DNA of 33,516 bases, from positions 1 through 33,516 of IMG/VR virus record IMGVR_UViG_3300042691_011410; one strand, written 5' to 3'. Both the position numbers and the translations under genes were made by a program. The notes under the pieces were generated by a model. It made no database searches, was not told where the DNA came from, and saw nothing but the letters and a program-made list of their open reading frames with translations. Below are positions 23,454 through 29,480 of this stretch, piece by piece; the stretch's first letter is position 1; each line of letters opens with the position of its first letter. Origin of the DNA: a virus.

Positions 23454-24142
23454 TAGTAAAATATTGGTTTATCTTTTTTAGGTACTTTCAATTCAGGTTT
23501 ATCATCCCTAGCTATCCATCCACCTATTGCATGACTAACTGATTTCATTTTATTTTTACCTACCATCCAATTTTTTGATGAATAGAAATTGTAAAATAAC
23601 TCAGCTTGTTTTATCGCATAGGTTTCAGTCCAATTGAATGATGTCTTTTCAATAAATAGTTTTTTACAATTTTCAAGTGAGTAGTCTATATTATTGTTTA
23701 TTTGTTCTTGGTTAATTGGTTTATTTATACTACAAATGCTTTGCCCATTGCTTTGCCCTATGCTCTGCCCATTGGGTTCTGTTTGCTTTGCCGCATGGGT
23801 TATGATTGCTTTGTCTAGTGCTTTGCCGTTTTTTGGCATAGCAGTTTTGATAGTTATTATGTTTGCTGAATATTGATTTAATGACTTTTGAACTAATTCA
23901 AAAAATCCCCATTCAATCAAATCATTGAAATACTTAATGTAAGTTTGATGCTTTTTTATTCCAAGTGCATCCATTGCCATTTGTGTGGGAAATCCAAATT
24001 TCTTTTTCCATCCTAACCTATTGCAATGCTCAATAGCAAAAAAGTAAATAGCTGCATGATTAGGGGATATTTTTTCAGGGTGCTCAAAAGCAAAGTCAAA
24101 CCATGCTCGGCTCAACTCATAAGAATTTAATTGTTCGCTCAT
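23453..24142 (-). CDS. Replication initiator / helicase loader (lambda-O-like architecture)
   Basis: A 229-residue protein. The N-terminal 90 residues contain a winged-helix DNA-binding part (KFGFPTQMAMDALGIKKHQTYIKYFNDLIEWGF). The middle is low-complexity, encoded by short DNA repeats (NGQSIGQSNGQSI). The C-terminal domain (AELFYNFYSSKNWMVGKNKMKS) has the form of phage DnaD/DnaT-like helicase-loading domains. The next gene is a DnaB-like helicase. This layout, with iterons between DNA-binding and helicase-recruiting domains, equals that of lambda O and suggests the replication origin lies within the gene. Confidence 0.75.
   Translation of the reverse strand: MSEQLNSYELSRAWFDFAFEHPEKISPNHAAIYFFAIEHCNRLGWKKKFGFPTQMAMDALGIKKHQTYIKYFNDLIEWGFFELVQKSLNQYSANIITIKTAMPKNGKALDKAIITHAAKQTEPNGQSIGQSNGQSICSINKPINQEQINNNIDYSLENCKKLFIEKTSFNWTETYAIKQAELFYNFYSSKNWMVGKNKMKSVSHAIGGWIARDDKPELKVPKKDKPIFY
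23737..23830. repeat. Iteron-like 12-bp repeats within the initiator gene, candidate origin
   Basis: On the plus strand the core TGCTTTGCC recurs at 23737, 23749, 23761 (TGCTCTGCC), 23784, 23807 (TGCTTTGTC) and 23819. The spacings are 12, 12, 23, 23 and 12 bases. The gene reads the core in all three frames (GGC AAA GCA; GCA AAG CA; CAA AGC A), so protein constraint alone cannot explain its conservation. A markedly AT-rich stretch adjoins at about 23640-23735, as an unwinding region would. Confidence 0.72.
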
Positions 24143-24144
24143 GA

Positions 24145-24360
24145 TTAACCCTCCAAAAATGAAATATTTTTTCTAATTTCTTTAACTAATCTTATCGCAT
24201 CTTGCTTATCTAGTGCAACAACCATAGCTGTGTCAAATTCGTCAAGTGCGTTTTTAAAAGCTATTTGAATAGCTAGTTCATTAAAGCTGTTTACCTTAAC
24301 CCTTAAAGTTGTGTTGATTTCACTTTTTTCAGTCGAACAGAATAATAATTCATGTGGCAT
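24145..24360 (-). CDS. Small hypothetical protein
   Basis: A 71-residue protein whose last part (LDKQDAIRLVKEIRKNISFL) is helical, with a preceding beta-like stretch. Two bases separate it from the loader gene downstream. It lies immediately after the small-RNA unit, so its expression may depend on readthrough of that terminator. Confidence 0.62.
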   Translation of the reverse strand: MPHELLFCSTEKSEINTTLRVKVNSFNELAIQIAFKNALDEFDTAMVVALDKQDAIRLVKEIRKNISFLEG

Positions 24361-24392
24361 ATTAGTTTAATACGATTACGCTCGATTAGGCG

Positions 24393-24447
24393 TTAAAATA
24401 AAAAACCCTACGAGCATTGGTAGTGGAGTACCGCAGCCCAGTAGGGT
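24393..24447 (-). terminator. Intrinsic terminator, second hairpin of the small RNA
   Basis: On the minus strand ACCCTAC pairs with GTAGGGT (7 bp), with inner GGGC-GCUC (one G-U) and GGUA-UACC helices and a 6-base loop CUCCAC, all followed by U6 then A and U4. The U-tract confirms the orientation. Confidence 0.85.
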
Positions 24448-24488
24448 AAAATAAGTTAGTTAAAAATGACGCTCCACCGTCTTAACTA
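24395..24488 (-). ncRNA. Candidate ~90-nt small RNA with perfectly complementary (kissing) hairpin loops
   Basis: Downstream of a consensus promoter the RNA starts near 24488. Hairpin 1: UAGUUAA (24488-24482) with UUAACUA (24463-24457) and GACG with CGUC, loop GUGGAG at 24477-24472. Hairpin 2 is the terminator stem with loop CUCCAC at 24428-24423. The two 6-base loops are exact Watson-Crick complements. No ORF fits inside. It may act in trans as a regulator or in cis as an attenuator of the genes below. I know no named family for it. Confidence 0.72.
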
Positions 24489-24491
24489 CTG

Positions 24492-24520
24492 CAAATATAA
24501 TCAAATAATCATAAATGCAA
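24492..24520 (-). promoter_or_regulatory. Host-type promoter of the small RNA
   Basis: TTG at 24520-24518, 18 bases, then TATATTTG at 24499-24492 on the minus strand, a full match to the Bacteroidota consensus. The -33 box overlaps the end of the DnaA-like gene. Transcription should begin close to the 5' arm of hairpin 1. Confidence 0.85.
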
Positions 24521-24847
24521 ACGCTGTTTTAATTCTTTAATATCTTGAGCAACTTTTTTATCGTAATCAATTAAATCACGAATCTTGTCACGGCCTGATA
24601 TAACCGTTGTATGGTCTCTAAATCCGATATGTTTACCGATTGCCACCAATGACATATTGCAATGATTGTAGGTCAAGTAAAATATGTAATGCCGTGCATC
24701 TACATACTCACGCTTTCGGCTCTTTGACATTACATCATGCCTACTTATTTGGGTGTGGTCGCAAACAACTCTTATAATTTCATCAATCAATAGTTCACGT
24801 TTTCTTGCAACTGCAAGTCCCGGATATATCATGTAATGTGCTAACAT
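24509..24847 (-). CDS. DnaA domain-IV-like protein
   Basis: A 112-residue protein holding only the DNA-binding C-terminal domain of DnaA: REYVDARHYIFYLTYNHCNMSL then VAIGKHIGFRDHTTVISG, with the DnaA signature DHTTV at 78-82. It lacks ATPase domain III. It may recognise DnaA-box-like sites, repress or divert host DnaA, or help phage initiation. A strong Shine-Dalgarno sequence (AAAGGAGGTGA) lies 7 bases before the ATG, unusual for this host group. Confidence 0.87.
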   Translation of the reverse strand: MLAHYMIYPGLAVARKRELLIDEIIRVVCDHTQISRHDVMSKSRKREYVDARHYIFYLTYNHCNMSLVAIGKHIGFRDHTTVISGRDKIRDLIDYDKKVAQDIKELKQRLHL

Positions 24848-24996
24848 GGTTTCACCTCCTTTGTGCTTGTGAACTTAAGTTGAAACGCCCTAACATGGCA
24901 TAGATGAACTTTAGTTGTTTTGGCTTTTGCTTCTAGGTATTTTTGGTACTGCGAGTAATTAACCCGCAGCCCGTTTAGTTGGATGTATTCTGTCAT
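24841..24996 (-). CDS. Small ORF upstream of the DnaA-like gene
   Basis: A 51-residue ORF (MTEYIQLNGLRVNYSQYQKY...) ending in TAG within the start of the DnaA-like gene, and overlapping the upstream membrane peptide by 4 bases (ATGA). Its last codons carry the Shine-Dalgarno sequence of the next gene. The protein is basic in the middle. Overlaps on both sides favour a real gene. Confidence 0.55.
   Translation of the reverse strand: MTEYIQLNGLRVNYSQYQKYLEAKAKTTKVHLCHVRAFQLKFTSTKEVKPC
24852..24862 (-). promoter_or_regulatory. Strong Shine-Dalgarno sequence, AAAGGAGGTGA
   Basis: An 11-base perfect complement to the typical 16S rRNA 3' end, 4 to 14 bases before the ATG at 24847 of the DnaA-like gene. 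This is the strongest ribosome-binding site in the window. Confidence 0.82.
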
Positions 24997-25076
24997 ATCT
25001 TTTCGATTAAGTTAGCTACAATCAACCCCGCAATGAGGATGACAAAAAATGTCAAGTTTGCTTTTCGTTGGTTCAT
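24993..25076 (-). CDS. Tiny single-span membrane peptide
   Basis: A 27-residue ORF, MNQRKANLTFFVILIAGLIV then ANLIEKI. One hydrophobic helix with basic N-terminus. It overlaps the next small gene by 4 bases (ATGA) and follows the previous gene with a two-base gap, the regular pattern of this operon, so it is likely translated. Confidence 0.5.
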   Translation of the reverse strand: MNQRKANLTFFVILIAGLIVANLIEKI

Positions 25077-25078
25077 GA

Positions 25079-25345
25079 TTAGTCAGCTATTAATATTTTA
25101 CCACCATCTTCAATGTTTTCAGGAATAGAGTCAAAGTTTTTAATCTCTAAGTTTCTGTGATTGGCTTTAATATCTGCATTGCTCATTACTATTGCCCTTC
25201 TTAACTCATAATTTAAAAGGTTGTGAGCCTGACCTATTAGCTTAGTCATTGCTATTGCTTGTTGAGCGGTAACTTCACCGCTGTCTAGTTTTTCCATATA
25301 GCTACATAATACGGAAAACATTGATTTTGTGTTTGCTGGTTTCAT
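25079..25345 (-). CDS. Hypothetical phage protein
   Basis: An 88-residue mainly helical protein (SMFSVLCSYMEKLDSGEVTAQQ), of a kind common in the early regions of Bacteroidota phages, without a known function. It overlaps the preceding gene end by 4 bases. Confidence 0.7.
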   Translation of the reverse strand: MKPANTKSMFSVLCSYMEKLDSGEVTAQQAIAMTKLIGQAHNLLNYELRRAIVMSNADIKANHRNLEIKNFDSIPENIEDGGKILIAD

Positions 25346-25836
25346 TGTTTTACTTGTTTTAATTTGTTAGTTATTTTATTTATAAGTGCTTTTGATTTTA
25401 TAAAATCATCCCCTAATTGATTGCTGTCAAAATCTAATTTATCCCTTAACTTTTCCTTATATTCACGCAATACATCACATCTATTTTCGCAAGATACACA
25501 AACAGGATTATCAGTATTTTGTTTATTTCTAGTGAATGGAATATCTCTATAATAGGTCGTTTCAGTTATACTATGCTTACACGAATTACACCAAATGTTA
25601 TCACCCCTATCTAATATTTTATTTATTTTTTTTACAATTGGGTTGTCATTATGAATGCTATCTAGTGTGCTACTGATTGTCCTATTAATCCCTACCTTTG
25701 TTCGTTCAATTTCCTTATCAGTAATATTTACATCGTAATGTTCAACTACTCTTAATTTTTGCTCAAGCAAGTGAATTAATAAAATATCACTATCAGGATC
25801 AAGTTTAGAAATAAGATAATCAATTTCAGCCCTCAT
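25342..25836 (-). CDS. Hypothetical protein with zinc-ribbon-like CxxC pairs
   Basis: From the ATG at 25836, 164 residues. A GTG one codon upstream is possible. CNSCKHS near residue 85 and CVSCENRC near 115 form a likely four-Cys zinc site, with a coiled-coil N-terminus and Lys-rich C-terminus. The first base of its ATG is the last of the upstream stop codon TGA (TGATG). Function unknown. Confidence 0.65.
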   Translation of the reverse strand: MRAEIDYLISKLDPDSDILLIHLLEQKLRVVEHYDVNITDKEIERTKVGINRTISSTLDSIHNDNPIVKKINKILDRGDNIWCNSCKHSITETTYYRDIPFTRNKQNTDNPVCVSCENRCDVLREYKEKLRDKLDFDSNQLGDDFIKSKALINKITNKLKQVKQ

Positions 25837-26072
25837 CACTTTTTGTCATTATAGATTTTACCATTACCCACATAGGTTGATTTCGGGTTGCCGTCTTTGT
25901 CATACAATTGAACTTAGATATGATTGCCAAACTTATCGGCTTCATCATTAGTCCATATTTGCAGGTTTACATAAACTCGCCCGTCACTACCTTTTTTGAA
26001 TGATGGATGATTCTGATTCATTGCGTCAAGTAACTTGTCAACGCAGATGCTTACTGTTTGTTTTGATGCCAT
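25836..26072 (-). pseudogene. Small conserved phage gene broken by an in-frame TAA
   Basis: From the ATG at 26072, 52 codons read MASKQTVSICVDKLLDAMNQ and so on to FGNHI, then TAA, and the same frame continues VQLYDKDGNPKSTYVGNGKI... to a TGA at 25838-25836. That final stop overlaps the next ATG as TGATG, the normal coupling of this operon. The layout suggests an intact 78-residue gene with a single nonsense change, for example TCA to TAA. A sequencing error or stop readthrough are alternatives. No frameshift is needed. Confidence 0.75.
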
Positions 26073-26076
26073 TGTT

Positions 26077-26322
26077 TTATTTGTTTTGAAGTGTTAAAGG
26101 TTCGTTAAAGTCGGTAAAGCAACTTTCTATAAAAGCATTAGACCAATATCCAACTTCTTTTGCTGAAGATTCCACAGTCATTACCACAACACCGTTTCCT
26201 TTTGTTTCAAATAGCACGATTATCCCTTGGTCTTTATTAGCTTTACTAGTCGCCTCCATTAGCTTAGGATATGGTTTACTGTTTTGCGGTTTTGATTCGC
26301 CAATCTTTACATTTACTGCCAT
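26077..26322 (-). CDS. Hypothetical protein
   Basis: An 81-residue protein with a basic, Ser-rich start and a beta-rich middle (DQGIIVLFETKGNGVVVMTVES). No family is recognised. It is separated from neighbours by 2-4 bases, in line with the operon's packing. Confidence 0.62.
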   Translation of the reverse strand: MAVNVKIGESKPQNSKPYPKLMEATSKANKDQGIIVLFETKGNGVVVMTVESSAKEVGYWSNAFIESCFTDFNEPLTLQNK

Positions 26323-26324
26323 GA

Positions 26325-26558
26325 TTATTTTGTTTTAAGTTTAAATGATTTGAATCTAGTTTTTGTTTCCTCGTTGTAATTCCACGTTCCCACTATCTTA
26401 ATGCCTTTCTTTTTAAGTTCCCTGCATAGGACGTGTAAATTAACTGAGCCACATTTGCACCGTCTTTTTGTTTCTTTGTAAACAGTAGATGCTGTGACTA
26501 ATTCTTTTGCTAGTAGCATCTCATACACTACTTGGCTTTGGGTTGGTTTTTTGTTCAT
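26325..26558 (-). CDS. Small winged-helix-like DNA-binding protein (tentative)
   Basis: A 77-residue, basic protein (MNKKPTQSQVVYEMLLAKEL) with a helix-turn-helix-like pattern near residues 5-55, a CKCGS Cys pair in the turn, and a basic KGIKIVGTWNYNEETKTRFKSF beta wing, split here as KGIKIVGTWNYN and EETKTRFKSF. It may regulate early genes. Reading by eye only. Confidence 0.5.
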   Translation of the reverse strand: MNKKPTQSQVVYEMLLAKELVTASTVYKETKRRCKCGSVNLHVLCRELKKKGIKIVGTWNYNEETKTRFKSFKLKTK

Positions 26559-26562
26559 GTTT

Positions 26563-26772
26563 TTATTGGATTAAGGTTAAATATTCTTCAATACTAATTT
26601 CGCTTCCATCTTCACCGTACCATGAAATAACAACTCCACCTTCTACAAATCGGATGTTCATTTCAAACTCCATGTTTTCATTGTACTCTTTTGATAAAAT
26701 GGTAGGGCGCTCTGCCACTAATTTCCCTTTTGGTGTTAAATCAAATCTTTGTAATAATACTGCTTTGCTCAT
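26563..26772 (-). CDS. Hypothetical protein
   Basis: A 69-residue acidic protein (MSKAVLLQRFDLTPKGKLVAE). The segment FVEGGVVISWYGEDGSEISIEEYLTLIQ is familiar only as a general phage small-protein end. Spacing to neighbours is 4 and 26 bases. Confidence 0.6.
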   Translation of the reverse strand: MSKAVLLQRFDLTPKGKLVAERPTILSKEYNENMEFEMNIRFVEGGVVISWYGEDGSEISIEEYLTLIQ

Positions 26773-26798
26773 TTTGTTTTAGTGCCGTCTATGGCTGT

Positions 26799-27476
26799 TT
26801 ATTTTATTAAAGGTTGGTTAATTATTTGCAAAAGTTCAACTATTGCCTTTTCGATTTTGGATATTAGCATACTGATTCGCTCTTCATCTTTTGGCACTTC
26901 GATTATTTTCAACTTTAGCTTATCATCTAGGTAGCGTGAATCATAGCTTACAAACCATGCTTTATCTGCACCTGATAATAGAATATTCAACTGCATCTGA
27001 TCGTAATATACTGCTTTCTTTTTTAGTACATCATTCGCATCTAATAAACGCAAATACTTCAAATGAGTTGCACTATCGGGACACTTAATCTCTATTATCG
27101 AATTATCGTTTAAGTTGATTCCATCAGGTGAAGCGCAGCAATATAAACCCATTTTGTAAATTCCGTAAACTTGAACACCATATTGCTGTATATTTAAATC
27201 ATTCAAATCCCATCCCATGTGTTCACATAGTGCAGCAAATGCAGCAGGCTCTTCATCCTTCCCCCTTTGCATTGCGTTATTCAATACAGCGTCTTTTTGT
27301 TTATCTGTCAAATGTTCGGCAGCTACTTCATCAATGTAGGTTCTCGCACCCTCAGACATTAACTGTGATTTGTCTTTAGGTTCGGTCATTAATCGGTTAA
27401 TCTGTGATGCTGAAAACTTGCCACGTTTCAACTCTAACCATCTAGTTTCATTGTCAACAATTATAGGTAGTTCCAT
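26799..27476 (-). CDS. YqaJ-family exonuclease (viral recombinase)
   Basis: A 225-residue protein of the lambda-exonuclease/YqaJ fold. Motifs: RGKFSASQINRLM near residues 18-30, the metal-binding SPDG (Asp118), and EIK (Glu129, Lys131) in IIEIKCPDS, followed by YYDQMQLN. It resects double-stranded ends so that the annealing protein encoded upstream can pair strands. The ATG at 27476 overlaps the end of that gene. Confidence 0.9.
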   Translation of the reverse strand: MELPIIVDNETRWLELKRGKFSASQINRLMTEPKDKSQLMSEGARTYIDEVAAEHLTDKQKDAVLNNAMQRGKDEEPAAFAALCEHMGWDLNDLNIQQYGVQVYGIYKMGLYCCASPDGINLNDNSIIEIKCPDSATHLKYLRLLDANDVLKKKAVYYDQMQLNILLSGADKAWFVSYDSRYLDDKLKLKIIEVPKDEERISMLISKIEKAIVELLQIINQPLIK

Positions 27477-28093
27477 TATTTGATTTGATTTTTACGGGTT
27501 GTAAATGCGTGCTTAAATCTTGTTGACTTGTGGTGTTCTGGGTACATCTGCCAAATGTCGCCTAAATCCCCTAGTGTATTACATTCATTAATTCGTGCTT
27601 CAACTTCTGCAATGTCATCATCAGTAATATACGATTCCTCAAACTTTCTATTTAAATCCGCACCGTATTTTTTGCCAATCTTTTTAGCTGCATTCTTAAT
27701 CGCTTCTGCATATGCTTTAGGTGCATTCATTTGAAGCGCATTCTTTTTCTTTGTATCATTGAATTGGCTAATTGTAGCCCCTGAATCCTGCATGATTTGA
27801 ACGCACCCTATGCCGTCAAAATTAATCCATTGAACCAATATAGGGTGAAGTACTTTAATGCGTGCTGTAACAATGTATTCATTCAATTCCCTGCGTTCAC
27901 TTAGTATCTCATATTGCACCATACCCATAAAGTCATGCCTAAGTTCGCTTTCAATTATTCCAATCGGAATATACACCGCCTTATTATCGGGTGTTTTTTG
28001 CAACCACTCTGTATGCGGTGGCTCGTTTAGTTGTGCAGTAAATGACTGCATTCTAGGTACTACATCGGTGTGTAGTGTTACTTGTTTTTCCAT
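27476..28093 (-). CDS. Single-strand annealing protein, Rad52/Sak-like
   Basis: A 205-residue protein with a beta-rich N-terminal half and the helical segment AYAEAIKNAAKKIGKKYGADLNRK near residue 128, split here as AYAEAIKNAAKK and IGKKYGADLNRK, resembling the Rad52-type single-strand annealing core. Its gene abuts the YqaJ exonuclease, the standard recombination pair. It follows a host-type promoter, so it is probably early. Erf- or RecT-type is the alternative. Confidence 0.72.
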   Translation of the reverse strand: MEKQVTLHTDVVPRMQSFTAQLNEPPHTEWLQKTPDNKAVYIPIGIIESELRHDFMGMVQYEILSERRELNEYIVTARIKVLHPILVQWINFDGIGCVQIMQDSGATISQFNDTKKKNALQMNAPKAYAEAIKNAAKKIGKKYGADLNRKFEESYITDDDIAEVEARINECNTLGDLGDIWQMYPEHHKSTRFKHAFTTRKNQIK

Positions 28094-28117
28094 GTTGTTT
28101 GTTTATTAATTGCCATA

Positions 28118-28125
28118 CAAAGATA
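28118..28125 (-). promoter_or_regulatory. -7 box of promoter for the recombination genes
   Basis: TATCTTTG on the minus strand fits TAnnTTTG; a clear TTG at -33 is missing at 18-19 bases. It lies in the 117-base gap between the spanin-like and annealing-protein genes, about 25 bases before the ATG. The rest of the gap is AT-rich and holds two copies of TTTGTTA 23 bases apart, which could be an operator. Confidence 0.5.
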
Positions 28126-28210
28126 ATAACAATTTCAATATTCGTTAACAAATTATATTAATAAGTTGTAACAAACTGATAACCAAACAGAATATTTTAG
28201 TTATAAACGC

Positions 28211-28723
28211 CTAACCGTTGCGAATTTGGATGTAAATTCCCAAACATATCCCCATAAAAAACACACACAATAAAGGATATTTAATAGCCCTTGCATGATC
28301 CCATCTAGTCCATACCTTTTGTTTACACGGGACTTTAATAACCTTTTCATAAGGTACTCGAATCTGTTTGCCCTCTTTCTCAATTACTTTGAATTTTATT
28401 TTATTCGTTGGCTTATCGTAACTTGCCTTAAGTACATATTGCGAATCCGATAAAAGTACCACATCATCACTCCAAAACAAGTCCCTTGCATCGTTTAGCA
28501 TCCTTTGCAATGAATCAATATCCATTTGCAGATTGATAGTATCGGCTGGCAATATCACTTGAATCGTATCTCTATGCACAACTTCAATCGTATCGTGTGT
28601 TACAAACTTTTCGATACATCCTTTCTTTGTATAGCAACTTGTAAGGCTTATATACGCATAGCAAATTAAGAAATACGCTAATACTTTGAGTAGAACTATT
28701 GATGTTTGTTTGATTGCTTTCAT
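28211..28723 (-). CDS. Candidate unimolecular spanin (outer-membrane lipoprotein with C-terminal span)
   Basis: A 170-residue protein starting MKAIKQTSIVLLKVLAYFLI. A hydrophobic stretch ends in lipobox LTSC (Cys30); the periplasmic part (THDTIEVVHRDTIQV) is beta-like; the C-terminus is a hydrophobic span near 149-167 (YPLLCVFFMGICLGIYIQI). A lipoprotein at one end and an inner-membrane anchor at the other is the layout of one-piece spanins such as phage T1 gp11. It sits about 2 kb from the endolysin. The message is nearly leaderless. Confidence 0.55.
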   Translation of the reverse strand: MKAIKQTSIVLLKVLAYFLICYAYISLTSCYTKKGCIEKFVTHDTIEVVHRDTIQVILPADTINLQMDIDSLQRMLNDARDLFWSDDVVLLSDSQYVLKASYDKPTNKIKFKVIEKEGKQIRVPYEKVIKVPCKQKVWTRWDHARAIKYPLLCVFFMGICLGIYIQIRNG

Positions 28724-28727
28724 GTGT

Positions 28728-28735
28728 CAAATATA
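28728..28735 (-). promoter_or_regulatory. -7 box of promoter for the spanin-like gene
   Basis: TATATTTG on the minus strand ends four bases before the ATG at 28723, so any transcript is almost leaderless. The -33 region is the U-tract of the preceding terminator and has no clear TTG. Confidence 0.6.
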
Positions 28736-28746
28736 AACTTTTATTC

Positions 28747-28776
28747 AAAAAAAAAACACCCATTAAAAAGAGGTGC
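28747..28776 (-). terminator. Intrinsic terminator of small RNA C
   Basis: Minus-strand stem GCACCU with GGGUGU (two U-G/G-U pairs), a 9-base loop, then ten U. It lies just upstream of the -7 box at 28728. Confidence 0.78.
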
Positions 28777-28822
28777 TTTAGTAGTTTGAGCCGATTACTA
28801 ATCAGTTCGACATCACTACAAG
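28747..28822 (-). ncRNA. Candidate small RNA C
   Basis: A ~75-nt unit between the -7 box at 28828-28835 and the terminator. GTAGT (28819-28815) pairs with ACTAC (28785-28781), enclosing a hairpin CTGATT/AATCGG (28805-28791) with a three-base loop. No ORF longer than a few codons. Its promoter and terminator flanks are repeated in the neighbouring units. Confidence 0.55.
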
Positions 28823-28827
28823 TATGG

Positions 28828-28835
28828 CAAATATA
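28828..28835 (-). promoter_or_regulatory. -7 box of promoter for small RNA C
   Basis: TATATTTG, within a stretch (AAAGTTTATATTTG) shared with the next promoter 100 bases away. The -33 triplet is weak (GTT or TTT). Confidence 0.6.
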
Positions 28836-28848
28836 AACTTTTTTGCAC

Positions 28849-28876
28849 AAAAAAAACACCCCTTTATTAGGAGTGT
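28849..28876 (-). terminator. Intrinsic terminator of small RNA B
   Basis: Minus-strand ACACUCC pairs with GGGGUGU (one U-G) around a 7-base loop, followed by eight U. Confidence 0.85.
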
Positions 28877-28992
28877 TTCTTAGTAGTTTACTGTTCGCAA
28901 TTCTTAAGTGCATTTGTTTAGTTTTTGTAGACACAGGCAAATGCATTTAAAAAAAGTTGTCAAAAGAACAGTTATTTCGGTGGTTAATGTGA
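28849..28992 (-). ncRNA. Candidate small RNA B
   Basis: About 140 nt between a consensus promoter and the terminator. ACTGTTC (28972-28966) pairs with GAACAGT (28896-28890), enclosing TGCATTTG (28945-28938) and CAAATGCA (28916-28909), an 8-bp helix with a 21-base loop. The two nested perfect helices are hard to explain by chance. The only ORF crossing it runs through the terminator and promoters. Confidence 0.62.
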
Positions 28993-28997
28993 GGGTA

Positions 28998-29027
28998 CAA
29001 ACATAATAATATATTTTACAATAACAA
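28998..29027 (-). promoter_or_regulatory. Host-type promoter of small RNA B
   Basis: TTG at 29027-29025, 19 bases, then TATGTTTG at 29005-28998 on the minus strand, a good Bacteroidota promoter. Confidence 0.78.
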
Positions 29028-29044
29028 ATAATAATTTTTTATTC

Positions 29045-29069
29045 AAAAAAAACACCCCTTTCGAGGTGT
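29045..29069 (-). terminator. Intrinsic terminator of small RNA A
   Basis: Minus-strand 7-bp stem ACACCUC/GGGGUGU (one U-G) with a GAAA tetraloop and eight U. Confidence 0.9.
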
Positions 29070-29108
29070 CCTTTCTGCTTTAATTTAACAAACCTTATGA
29101 AAACATGA
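29045..29108 (-). ncRNA. Candidate small RNA A
   Basis: About 60 nt between the promoter at 29114-29142 and the terminator. It starts with a hairpin CCUCAUG/CAUAAGG (one mismatch) around UUUU at 29093-29110, so the 5' end is nearly all stem. It contains only the tripeptide ORF AUG UUU UCA UAA. Confidence 0.6.
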
Positions 29109-29113
29109 GGCCA

Positions 29114-29142
29114 CAAATATAATTAAATTTAGAAAATAACAA
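29114..29142 (-). promoter_or_regulatory. Host-type promoter of small RNA A
   Basis: TTG at 29142-29140, 18 bases, then TATATTTG at 29121-29114 on the minus strand, a full consensus match. Confidence 0.82.
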
Positions 29143-29211
29143 CGGGGACTTTTTAACACCCCTGATAAAAGTAAAAAAAATCACAACTTTAAACCGTTGG
29201 TTAAAATTGAA

Positions 29212-29478
29212 TCATTCATCTGCCCCGTTGCTAATTACTGATAATCCATAAGCCAAATCAAACCACATAAATTCCTTTTGCGCCCGTTCTTTTGAGCATC
29301 TATATACTTTTTGAATAAGCGGTAATGAGTAGGCCTCGAATGTCTTATGTTGGTCCTCAGTTATTTTATTAATGCTGTACCATTTATCTTTTTTTGTTTC
29401 ACTAAAGTCCTTACCTATCATTCCTAACTCATAGGTGATTAAGTGTTCTACTATGTTGTGTTTGTTAACCTTTTCCAT
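29212..29478 (-). CDS. Hypothetical protein
   Basis: An 88-residue helical protein (MEKVNKHNIVEHLITYELGM) with the segment QKEFMWFDLAYGLSV. No family recognised. It is followed by the small-RNA region and preceded closely by the phosphoesterase gene. Confidence 0.6.
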   Translation of the reverse strand: MEKVNKHNIVEHLITYELGMIGKDFSETKKDKWYSINKITEDQHKTFEAYSLPLIQKVYRCSKERAQKEFMWFDLAYGLSVISNGADE

Positions 29479-29480
29479 AA

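Noticed and set aside
23737-23830. CRISPR array
   Set aside because: The repeats are only 9-12 bp and adjoin or are spaced by one unit within a coding gene; no spacer structure.
28584-28946. A 120-residue minus-strand frame across the small-RNA region
   Set aside because: It runs through two terminators and a promoter, has no recognisable product and overlaps the spanin-like gene; non-coding RNAs explain the region better.
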